DNA of 64,000 bases from Woeseia sp037968755 (lineage in GTDB: Bacteria > Pseudomonadota > Gammaproteobacteria > Steroidobacterales > Woeseiaceae): assembly GCA_037968755.1 (NCBI GenBank), contig JBBKWB010000045.1, positions 75,309-139,308 on the forward strand, in the 5' to 3' direction. The translations under genes were made by a program, and so were the position numbers. The stretch's first letter is position 1; every line of letters begins with the position of its first letter. Shown one piece after another: positions 51,480 to 58,904 of the stretch. The notes beneath the pieces are model-generated. The model was given only the letters and a program-made list of their open reading frames with translations. It was not told the DNA's origin and searched no databases.

Positions 51480-53918
51480 CTACTCGTAACGAAGTGCGAG
51501 TACCGGGCGGGCACGCGCGGCGCCCGAGGCTTGTACGGCAATCGTCAACCACGCGACCACCAACGCCGCGATACCACTCGCCAGGAACAGCCACGCCCAG
51601 CTGGCGAACGGTGCCTGGTAGGCGAAGCCTGTCAACCAGCTGCGCATGAAGTAGAAGGCAACCGGCCAGGCTATCAGGTTCGCGAGCAGCACGAGCCGCG
51701 TGAAGTCGGCGGTGAGCAACAATACGATATCCGTGACCGACGCCCCCATCACCTTGCGTACACCGATTTCTTTGGTGCGCCGCTCGGTCGTGAATGATGC
51801 GAGCCCGAACAGGCCGAGCGTCGCGACAAAAATGGCAAACGCCGCGAACGTCGCAAACATCTGTGCCTGGCGCTCCTCGTTGCGATACAGCGCATCGAAG
51901 CGGTCATCGAGAAACTCCCAGTGCACCGGCTCGTCGGGCAGGATCTTTTTCCAGACCGTCTCGAAATGGCTGATGGCGGCGCCCGGATCACCCGGGGCGA
52001 TCTTGATCGACAGCATGCGTCGTCGGCGAGGGTGCTGCTCGACGAAGATCGTGGCTTTGATCTGGTCGTGCAGCGACGAAAAATGAATGTCCTCGATGAC
52101 GCCGACCACCTCGCGCTCGATGTAGCTGCTGCCGTCATCCGAGGTAAGCTCGAATACGATTTTCCCGACCGCCTCAGAAGGCGACCAGCCAAAGCGTCGC
52201 GCGGCGGACTCGTTCATGACCATGGCGCCTTTGGTGATCAGTTTTTCGTCGCTGGGATATTCGATCCGCCGCTCGTTTTCCCGAAACGGTCGACCAGCAA
52301 GGAAGCGAATCTCGTAGTGATCAAACCACTGGTAATCGACCATGATGTCGGAAATACCCATAGAATTTTCACGAGTGAATTGCACCTCTTCAGCTATAAA
52401 GCCGGAGCCGTCCACGTTTGTCATGCCGGGTACCCGGGACGAAAGAACAACCGATTCGATGTCCGGGTGCGCTTCCAGCTCGGCTTTCATCGGTTCGTAC
52501 GTTGTCCAGATATCGGATGAAAACGGGATCTGAGAAATGAGATTGTGTGACCGCTCGTAGCCGAGTTCGATATTGCGTGCGTAGTGTGTTTGCGCAACGA
52601 CCACGCCTGTAGCGATCAGCAGAGCAATCGAGGTGGCGAACTGGAACACAACCAGGAGCTTGCGCAGCAGTGCTGAACCACCGGCCGCTGTCCCGCCCTT
52701 CAGCACTTCCGCCGGACGGAATTGCGACAGGTAAAATGCCGGATAGCTTCCTGCAACAATACCAACCAGTGCTACACCCGCCAGCAGTTGCAAGGACAGG
52801 CGCGGGTCGGAAAATGGCAGCACCAGCGGGACCTCCAGGAATGCTGCGAAAGCGGGTAAAGTGATTTCGACTAATGCCAGCGCGAGCAGCATAGCCAATG
52901 CGGTCAACAGTACCGATTCACCCAGGAACTGTACGATCAACTGCTGACGGGTTGCGCCGACTACTTTGCGGATGCCGACTTCGCGCGCGCGCTTCGTCGA
53001 GCGTGCCGTTGTAAGGTTCATGAAGTTAATGCAAGCGATCAGCAAGACGACCAGCGCAACCGCCGAGAATGTGTACACGGAGGTGATGTTGCCGTTGTCG
53101 GTCCACTCGCCATCGCGCTGTGAACGCAAATGGATGTCCGTTATCTTTTGCAGGTTCAGGCCCAACTGACTCGGCGCGTCCTCACCCTGGTGCTTTGTGA
53201 GGAAGTCCGGAAAGCGCGACTCTAGCGCAGCCGGGTCGTAGCCCGGCGGCAAGCGCAAATACGTGAAGTAAATGTTTCTGCCCCAGGACTGAAGCTCGGT
53301 CGGCCCCAGCATGGTCGGAACCACCTGAATCGAAATCAGCAGTTCGAAGTGCATGTGCGTATTAGCGGGCAGATCGGCCATCAAGCCGACGACGGTCATC
53401 GTGGTCTGGCCGGACAACAGCATTTGTTTGCCAATGGGGTTTTCATTGCCGAAATAACGTTGCGCGGCTGCTTCGGTAAGGACGATGCTGGACGGGTTAT
53501 CGAGTGCCGTTGCGGGATCGCCCTCGATCAGCTCAATACCGAAGAACGTCAGGAAATTGCCATCGGCGATGGCGAGTTCAGTCTCGCGAAACTGGCGATC
53601 GCCAACGTCAATAGGCAGGTTGCCGGAAGGCATGATGCGAGTGATCTCTTCAATTTCCTCGAAATCTTCGCCTAGCAGCGGTGCGATGGGTGGCGCAATT
53701 GCGGCGAGCCGCAGATTGTTGCCGTAAAAATCGCGCGTGACCCGGTACACATCGTCGGGACTTTTCCAGTGCTGGTCGAAGGATGTTTCGTAGCGTACGA
53801 ACAAAGTAATGATGATGCAGCACGCCAGGCCGATTGCGAGGCCGACGATATTGATAGCACTGAACAGCGGATTACTGACGACGTTGCGCCAGGCGATCTT
53901 GAAGTAGTTAGCGAGCAT
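51480..53918 (-). CDS. MacB-like ABC transporter permease (FtsX family)
   Basis: An 812-residue permease without an ATPase domain. Helix 1 (NPLFSAINIVGLAIGLACCIIITLFV) is followed by a periplasmic MacB-PCD domain (~50-280), then three helices (SAVALVVLLIACINFMNLTTARSTKRAREVGIRKVVGATR), a second periplasmic domain and three more helices (IFVATLGLFGLASFTTERRTKEIGVRKVMGAS) at the C-terminus. The duplicated FtsX layout is the type VII mechanotransmission class. It works with the next ATPase and the adaptor for export or envelope stress defence. Confidence 0.88.
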   Translation of the reverse strand: MLANYFKIAWRNVVSNPLFSAINIVGLAIGLACCIIITLFVRYETSFDQHWKSPDDVYRVTRDFYGNNLRLAAIAPPIAPLLGEDFEEIEEITRIMPSGNLPIDVGDRQFRETELAIADGNFLTFFGIELIEGDPATALDNPSSIVLTEAAAQRYFGNENPIGKQMLLSGQTTMTVVGLMADLPANTHMHFELLISIQVVPTMLGPTELQSWGRNIYFTYLRLPPGYDPAALESRFPDFLTKHQGEDAPSQLGLNLQKITDIHLRSQRDGEWTDNGNITSVYTFSAVALVVLLIACINFMNLTTARSTKRAREVGIRKVVGATRQQLIVQFLGESVLLTALAMLLALALVEITLPAFAAFLEVPLVLPFSDPRLSLQLLAGVALVGIVAGSYPAFYLSQFRPAEVLKGGTAAGGSALLRKLLVVFQFATSIALLIATGVVVAQTHYARNIELGYERSHNLISQIPFSSDIWTTYEPMKAELEAHPDIESVVLSSRVPGMTNVDGSGFIAEEVQFTRENSMGISDIMVDYQWFDHYEIRFLAGRPFRENERRIEYPSDEKLITKGAMVMNESAARRFGWSPSEAVGKIVFELTSDDGSSYIEREVVGVIEDIHFSSLHDQIKATIFVEQHPRRRRMLSIKIAPGDPGAAISHFETVWKKILPDEPVHWEFLDDRFDALYRNEERQAQMFATFAAFAIFVATLGLFGLASFTTERRTKEIGVRKVMGASVTDIVLLLTADFTRLVLLANLIAWPVAFYFMRSWLTGFAYQAPFASWAWLFLASGIAALVVAWLTIAVQASGAARARPVLALRYE

Positions 53919-54615
53919 GCCGCACCTCGTTCGACTGCAGGTTGACGATGTTCTCGGACAGCACTTTGCCGTCGAGCATTTGCACTACGCGGCTGGCGTG
54001 ATCGGCATGACTGCGATCGTGGGTCACCATCACGATCGTGGTACCGTCGCGGTTGAGCTGGTGTAGTAGCTCCAGGACTTCTTCTCCATTGCTGGTGTCA
54101 AGGTTGCCGGTTGGCTCATCGGCAAGAATCAGTTTCGGGCTGCTCACAACAGCGCGTGCCACGGCTACGCGCTGCTGTTGGCCGCCTGACAACTGCTGCG
54201 GCCGGTGATCGGCCCGGTGCGCGATGCCGATGCGCTCGAGTACCTCCTGAACACGCTCGCGTCGCTGGGCGGCGGGTATCTTCTGATATAGCAACGGCAG
54301 GTTGACGTTCTCTGCGACTGTGAGTTCGTCAACAAGATTAAAACTCTGGAACACGAAGCCGATATTGTGTTTGCGAATCACGGCCAGTTCGGACTCGCTG
54401 CACCCGGCGACATCTTCGCCTGCAAAGCGGTAGCTGCCGGCATTCGGTGTATCGAGCATGCCCATGATATTCAGGAGCGTTGATTTGCCACAGCCGGACG
54501 GCCCCATGATCGCGATAAACTCGCCTGCCTGTACCTCGAGATTCACCTGGTCCAGCGCAGTAGTCTCGATGTTAGCCGTACGATAAGCGCGGCTCAGGTT
54601 ATGCATTTCAATCAT
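53908..54615 (-). CDS. ABC transporter ATP-binding protein (MacB/LolD-like)
   Basis: A 235-residue ATPase with Walker A GPSGCGKSTLLN, signature LSGGQQQRVAVARAV, Walker B LILADEPTGNLD and switch His in VTHDRSH. It is of the MacB/LolD type that drives FtsX-like permeases. It overlaps the permease gene by 11 bases and follows the adaptor gene by 27 bases. Confidence 0.92.
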   Translation of the reverse strand: MIEMHNLSRAYRTANIETTALDQVNLEVQAGEFIAIMGPSGCGKSTLLNIMGMLDTPNAGSYRFAGEDVAGCSESELAVIRKHNIGFVFQSFNLVDELTVAENVNLPLLYQKIPAAQRRERVQEVLERIGIAHRADHRPQQLSGGQQQRVAVARAVVSSPKLILADEPTGNLDTSNGEEVLELLHQLNRDGTTIVMVTHDRSHADHASRVVQMLDGKVLSENIVNLQSNEVRHAR

Positions 54616-54642
54616 CTGTGTGCTCCTTAAAGCAAAGTTTGC

Positions 54643-55917
54643 TTATCGCTCAACAAAGAGTCGGTCGACGTCGATAAAGCTGGCATAGGACGAGACGATC
54701 ACGCGATCGCCGGGAAGGAGCCCCGCCAGCACTTCAATGCTGTTTGGATTGCGGCGGCCGAGTTCGACCTGGCGGCGGCTGGCAACCTTGCCGTCGGCAT
54801 CCAGCACGAAAACCCAGGCACCGCCGGTGTCGTTATAGAAGGGCCCGTTCTCGATCAACATAGCCTCGTCGCTCGCATCACTTAGCACGAGACGCGCCTG
54901 CAGAGTCTGGCCGCGGCGGATATCGGTCGGCGCTTCTCCTGCAAAACGCAGGTCAATTTCAAACTGGTTCGCCTGCACCTCTGGATAGATCTTGCTGACT
55001 TCGAGCGCGTAGGCGGCGCCGTTAACCGTGAGCTCGGCGCGCTGCCCTGTACGCAAACGATTGACATAGAACTCGTTAACAAGCGCGTTCGCCTTGAAGC
55101 GATCGATGTCGTCGATTTGACCAAGCCGCTCACCGTGCGCCTTGGATTCGCCGATCTCTGCGTTTAGCGAGGTCAACTGGCCGTCACGAGGCGCACGTAC
55201 CAGCAAGTTGTCGAGGTTCGAGTGGGCGAGCGTCAGGTTTTTCTCGAGCTGCCCGATCGAGTTGTTGAGTTGTTCGATCTGCACCAGGCGGATTTTTTCG
55301 TCCTGTGCCTGGCTTGCCTCCGTGATTCCGCGGCGCGCACGCCAGTAAGCCAGTTCGTCCTGGCTGTTTTCGTATTCACTCTTCGACAGGAATTGCTTGC
55401 CTTCCAGACTCTCGTAGCGGCCGACGAGACGGGAAAGGCGGGTGATCTGGTAATCGATCTCGATGATGTCACCCTTCAGTGACAGCCGGTTCTGCTCTAT
55501 GGCGAGTTGCGTGTTACGCAGGTTGTTGAGTTGTTCACTGACCTCGGCTTCACGGGCAATTACGTCGAGCTGAAGTGATGTATTCGAGAGTTCAACCAGC
55601 GGCTGGCCAGCCGTCACCGTCGCGCCTTCTTCTACCAGCACTGCCTCGATCCGCCCACCCTCGATGGCATCGAGATACACGGTGCGCTCCGGTTCCACCG
55701 CAGCACGCAACGGAATGAAATCCTCGAAACTGCCGTGCCTGACTTCCGCAATGCGGATACGTTGTCCGTCGAGCGTGAACGAGGTGGAGGTGTCGACCGA
55801 AAGCCACGCCCCCACGGCCAGCAGGACAAGCAGCGCCACGATGCCCCCGGTGATCCACGGCTTGCGTCGCCCGCCGGCAAGCGGCCGGTCCATCGCATGT
55901 GTGTTCTTGTCTGTCAT
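54643..55917 (-). CDS. HlyD/MacA-like periplasmic adaptor of the ABC efflux system
   Basis: A 424-residue membrane-anchored adaptor: one N-terminal transmembrane helix (ITGGIVALLVLLAVGAWLSV), biotinyl-lipoyl-like halves (AIEGGRIEAVLVEEGATVTAGQPLVELSN and DNLLVRAPRDGQLTSLNAEIGESKAHG) around a long coiled-coil hairpin of about 110 residues, then beta-barrel and proximal domains. It links the ABC permease to an outer-membrane channel not encoded here. A sigma-54-type promoter ends 14 bases before the start. The predicted transcription start is at about +3 to the ATG, so a downstream ATG at 55893 is a possible alternative. Confidence 0.87.
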   Translation of the reverse strand: MTDKNTHAMDRPLAGGRRKPWITGGIVALLVLLAVGAWLSVDTSTSFTLDGQRIRIAEVRHGSFEDFIPLRAAVEPERTVYLDAIEGGRIEAVLVEEGATVTAGQPLVELSNTSLQLDVIAREAEVSEQLNNLRNTQLAIEQNRLSLKGDIIEIDYQITRLSRLVGRYESLEGKQFLSKSEYENSQDELAYWRARRGITEASQAQDEKIRLVQIEQLNNSIGQLEKNLTLAHSNLDNLLVRAPRDGQLTSLNAEIGESKAHGERLGQIDDIDRFKANALVNEFYVNRLRTGQRAELTVNGAAYALEVSKIYPEVQANQFEIDLRFAGEAPTDIRRGQTLQARLVLSDASDEAMLIENGPFYNDTGGAWVFVLDADGKVASRRQVELGRRNPNSIEVLAGLLPGDRVIVSSYASFIDVDRLFVER

Positions 55918-55930
55918 GCCCTACTACGTT

Positions 55931-55945
55931 GCAGGGACCGTGCCA
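55931..55945 (-). promoter_or_regulatory. Sigma-54-type -24/-12 promoter for the ABC efflux operon
   Basis: On the minus strand TGGCACGGTCCCTGC matches TGGCACG-N4-TTGC except for one base, with GG and GC elements at exactly the required spacing. It lies just before the adaptor gene, and the divergent neighbour encodes a sigma-54-dependent activator, so the match is very unlikely to be chance. An inverted repeat GGACAC...GTGTCC at 55984-56011, 65-92 bases upstream of the predicted start, is a candidate activator site. Confidence 0.72.
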
Positions 55946-55983
55946 CGTCGGCCCAACCAAAAATCAGAGGCTTACAACAATAA

Positions 55984-56011
55984 GGACACCCATAATTGAG
56001 TCGGTGTGTCC
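55984..56011. promoter_or_regulatory. Candidate upstream activator site for the sigma-54 regulator
   Basis: GGACAC and GTGTCC are exact inverted arms separated by 16 bases, in the spacer between the adaptor and the response-regulator gene and at a typical enhancer distance from the -24/-12 promoter. Two CGATTTCG copies (56011-56018 and 56031-56038) lie just to the right. Assignment is by position only. Confidence 0.4.
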
Positions 56012-56064
56012 GATTTCGTAACAAACTGATCGATTTCGAACACTCAGCGGGCTACATTTCGGTC

Positions 56065-57402
56065 ATGTCTTCCGCTGCCAGCATCCTCGTTATCGACGAC
56101 GACCGAGACGTCCTGACAGCCGCGCGGCTGGCGCTCAAGAGCCACTTCAACGACGTGCGGGTCTGCGATTCGCCAGCCGGAATCGATGCACTGCTCGCGG
56201 AGCGCCCGGTGGACGTCTATCTGCTGGATATGAACTTCACTATTGGCAGCAATGCCGGTCGCGAGGGCATGACCTGGCTGCGGCGGCTGTTGCAGCGGGA
56301 TCCCGATGCAATCGTTGTGATGATGACCGCCTTCGGCGACCTCAATACCGCGGTACGCGCAATGCGCGAGGGTGCAGCCGACTTCGTGCTGAAACCGTGG
56401 CACAACGATAAGTTGCTGGCGACAATGAACGTCGCCGTGAACCTTCGTCGCTCGCGCGTATCACTTCGGGCGCTGGCAGCGCCTACGCCCGCAGGAGACA
56501 TGATTGCCGGGTCGGCGGCAATGCAGGCAGTGTTGCAGACCATCGAGCGTGCTGCACCAACGGATGCCAGCGTGCTGATCCGCGGCGAGAACGGTACCGG
56601 CAAGGAACTCGTTGCACGCGAGCTGCACCGACGCTCGGCCAGAACCGGACAGCCGTTCGTCGCTGTTGATCTGGGTGCAGTGCCGGAAACCTTGTTCGAA
56701 AGCGAGTTGTTCGGGCATTCGCGAGGGGCGTTTACAGGCGCGGACAAAGACCGCGACGGGCGCTTTCGTGCCGCGCACGGCGGCACCTTGTTCCTCGACG
56801 AAATAGGCAACCTGCCTGCATCGTCGCAAGCCCGGTTGCTGCGCGTTCTTGAGAGCGGCGAAGTCACGCCGCTCGGTCGTAGCCATGCCGAGGCCGTCGA
56901 TGTCCGCCTGCTGTCCGCGACCAATCAGCCGCTTGAAGAGATGCTCGCGAGTGGCAGGTTTCGCGAAGACCTGTTTTATCGACTGAACACCATAGTTGTC
57001 ACGTTGCCACCGCTGCGCGATCGCCTCGACGATCTACCCGCGCTGGTTGCGCAGTTTCTGGAACGCTGCTGTCGCAAGTATCGCTTGCCCGAGCGCCGTG
57101 TTGACGACGCCGCGATGGCGACCCTGCGTGCACATCACTGGCCTGGCAATGTACGCGAATTGTCACACACGATAGAGCGCGCGTTGATTCTGGGTGACGC
57201 GCCGGTCATCACGCCGGCCGACCTGCGCATTACGCCTGCGGCAACAACGGCAACTGACGACGACCTCAATCTTGCCGCGAGCGAACAACGGCTTATCAGC
57301 AAAGCCCTCGAACGCCGACACGGCAATGTGTCGCGCGCGGCGACCGACCTCGGCATTACACGGGCTGCGCTATACCGGCGCATTGAGAAGTTCGGCCTGT
57401 GA
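56065..57402 (+). CDS. Sigma-54-dependent response regulator (NtrC family)
   Basis: A 445-residue activator. The receiver domain has acceptor D55 (VYLLDMNF). The AAA+ domain has Walker A GENGTGKE (173-180), the sigma-54 contact loop GAFTGA (220-225) and GTLFLDEIGNLP. The C-terminal Fis-type HTH ends in VSRAATDLGITRAALYRRIEKFG. The start at 56065 precedes the conserved receiver; a TTG at 55996 is also in frame. It overlaps the kinase gene by 4 bases and is divergent from the efflux operon that it probably controls. Confidence 0.92.
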   Translation: MSSAASILVIDDDRDVLTAARLALKSHFNDVRVCDSPAGIDALLAERPVDVYLLDMNFTIGSNAGREGMTWLRRLLQRDPDAIVVMMTAFGDLNTAVRAMREGAADFVLKPWHNDKLLATMNVAVNLRRSRVSLRALAAPTPAGDMIAGSAAMQAVLQTIERAAPTDASVLIRGENGTGKELVARELHRRSARTGQPFVAVDLGAVPETLFESELFGHSRGAFTGADKDRDGRFRAAHGGTLFLDEIGNLPASSQARLLRVLESGEVTPLGRSHAEAVDVRLLSATNQPLEEMLASGRFREDLFYRLNTIVVTLPPLRDRLDDLPALVAQFLERCCRKYRLPERRVDDAAMATLRAHHWPGNVRELSHTIERALILGDAPVITPADLRITPAATTATDDDLNLAASEQRLISKALERRHGNVSRAATDLGITRAALYRRIEKFGL

Positions 57403-58706
57403 AACAGCACTTCCGGAGGCGTTTCAGGCTGTACACGATCGTGCAGGTAGTAGTGCTTGTCGCAAGTTGCCTGCTGTTCGCCTGGTCCGTGCTCAGCCTG
57501 TCACTGGTCGCGGTACCCACTGTCATCGCTGTCGCTATTGCGTTGCAGGTCTACGCGTTGCTGCATACCGTTGCCGCACATGTCGATACGCTTGAGGAGT
57601 TTTTTGCAGCGATCAACTACGAGGATTTCACACGCCGCTTCGTCGAGGGTGACGTCGACGCCGAACTGCGCGATGCATTCAATCGCATCATCGAACGTTT
57701 CCAGGAGGCGCGCGCGGAACGTGATCTGCAATCCGCCTACCTTGAGACTGTAGTACGGCACTTGCCCGTGGCGTTCCTCGCTGCGCGTGCCGACGGATCG
57801 CTGCGCCTTGTTAACCATCCGGCGCGGCGCCTTACCGGGCTGTCCACCCTGACCCATCTCGACGAACTTGCGACGCTCGATCCGTCGTTGCCTGAACGCA
57901 TGCGCGCGCTCGAGCCTGGATCGCAACAACTCATGCAGACGCGCCTACGTGGCATACCCGCCGAACTGCGCGTATCGGTTGCCGAGATTCGCCAGTCTGG
58001 CAGGAGTGAGCGTCTTTACTCGCTGGAAAATTTGTCAGGCGAGTTGACCGCTCGCGAGGCCAGCGCCTGGCGCGATCTGATCCGCGTGCTGACGCACGAA
58101 ATCATGAATACCCTAACGCCGGTAACCTCGCTCGCTCAAAGCTGCGTGAGCATGATCGATAACGCAGCAGCGCTAGACGACCTGCGCGATGCCGTTGCTA
58201 CAATTGCCCGCCGCAGTGAAGGCCTTACTGATTTCGTTGCGAACTACCGTAAGCTCCTGAAAGTTCCGGTACCGCAACTAACGAGTCTGTCGGTCGACGA
58301 GCTGCTTGGCGGAATCCTGCGGCTCATGAGCAAAGAGCTCGACGGTATCGACGTCACAGTAAGTGTTCAGCCCGTCTCCTTGACGGTGAATGGAGATCGC
58401 GCATTACTTGAACAGGTGCTGATCAATATCGTGCAGAACGCTATTGATGCCATGTGCGAGAGCACCGACAAGGCGCTGACATTCCGGGCAAGCCTGAATT
58501 ACGGGAAAGTGTGTATCGAGCTCCGCGATACCGGACCGGGCATTTGCGCTGAAACCTTACCGCAGGTATTCGTGCCGTTTTTTACCACGCGTCGCCAGGG
58601 CAGCGGCATCGGCCTGAGCCTGTGCCGGCAGATCATGTCCGCGCATGGCGGCGAGATCGTGCTGGCGAACGACGAACGCGGCGCACGAGTGACCTTGAGA
58701 TTCTGA
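57399..58706 (+). CDS. Sensor histidine kinase (NtrY-like)
   Basis: A 435-residue membrane kinase with two adjacent N-terminal helices (residues ~12-57) and little periplasmic sequence, so it may sense inside the membrane. A PAS-like segment at ~112-210 follows. The H-box RVLTHEIMNTLTP carries H233, and the ATPase has NIVQNAIDAM, DTGPGI and GSGIGLSL. It starts with GTG inside the response-regulator stop. The pair resembles two-component systems found beside MacAB-type transporters in gammaproteobacteria. Confidence 0.9.
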   Translation: MKQHFRRRFRLYTIVQVVVLVASCLLFAWSVLSLSLVAVPTVIAVAIALQVYALLHTVAAHVDTLEEFFAAINYEDFTRRFVEGDVDAELRDAFNRIIERFQEARAERDLQSAYLETVVRHLPVAFLAARADGSLRLVNHPARRLTGLSTLTHLDELATLDPSLPERMRALEPGSQQLMQTRLRGIPAELRVSVAEIRQSGRSERLYSLENLSGELTAREASAWRDLIRVLTHEIMNTLTPVTSLAQSCVSMIDNAAALDDLRDAVATIARRSEGLTDFVANYRKLLKVPVPQLTSLSVDELLGGILRLMSKELDGIDVTVSVQPVSLTVNGDRALLEQVLINIVQNAIDAMCESTDKALTFRASLNYGKVCIELRDTGPGICAETLPQVFVPFFTTRRQGSGIGLSLCRQIMSAHGGEIVLANDERGARVTLRF

Positions 58707-58715
58707 TCCGGCCAA

Positions 58716-58757
58716 TAAAAAACCCCGGATGTCGGTTGGTTCCGCGACATCCGGGGT
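58716..58757 (-). terminator. Strong intrinsic terminator on the polA side
   Basis: ACCCCGGATGTCG and its exact reverse complement (58722-58734 and 58745-58757) form a 13-base stem with a 10-base loop. On the minus strand it is followed by six T and ATT, giving a textbook terminator for leftward transcripts from the polA side. There is no T run on the plus strand. Confidence 0.85.
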
Positions 58758-58832
58758 CAAGTTACACAGCTGGCTTGGGGCGGCCAACTGCAAGCCTGAT
58801 TAGGGAGGTAAACAGGCGAGTGACAAGCACTC
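58716..58832 (-). ncRNA. Predicted small RNA at the Spot 42/ErsA/sX13 position beside polA
   Basis: A leftward transcript of about 117 nt is predicted. The stem GAGTG/CACTC (58818-58832) opens it. GCCTG/CAGGC (58794-58817) encloses a 14-nt loop UUUACCUCCCUAAU, complementary to Shine-Dalgarno sequences. CAGTTGGC/GCCAGCTG (58767-58790) encloses CGCCCCAA. A 13-bp terminator hairpin with six U ends it. A sigma-E-like promoter lies just upstream. In E. coli, Pseudomonas and Xanthomonas, Spot 42, ErsA and sX13 are encoded beside polA, and the latter two have C-rich loops. Sequence homology to them was not tested. Confidence 0.7.
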
Positions 58833-58838
58833 AGAAGA

Positions 58839-58866
58839 TTAGAACCAGTCCAGATCGAAGAGTTCC
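58839..58866 (-). promoter_or_regulatory. Sigma-E-like promoter of the predicted small RNA
   Basis: On the minus strand GGAACT (58866-58861), a 17-base spacer and TCTAA (58843-58839) resemble the GGAACTT/TCTGA or TCAAA elements of sigma-E/AlgU promoters. The predicted start falls on the G opening the first hairpin. Farther upstream, a perfect TATAAT (58897-58892) lacks a -35 hexamer at the proper distance and could be an alternative start. Confidence 0.55.
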
Positions 58867-58904
58867 CGCGATACCGTAACTGATTGAAAATATTATAAAA
58901 GTGC

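Noticed and set aside
58892..58897. Perfect TATAAT on the minus strand just after polA as the main sRNA promoter
   Set aside because: Kept only as an alternative: no -35-like hexamer lies 16-18 bases upstream, whereas the sigma-E-like pair downstream is correctly spaced and places the start at the first hairpin.
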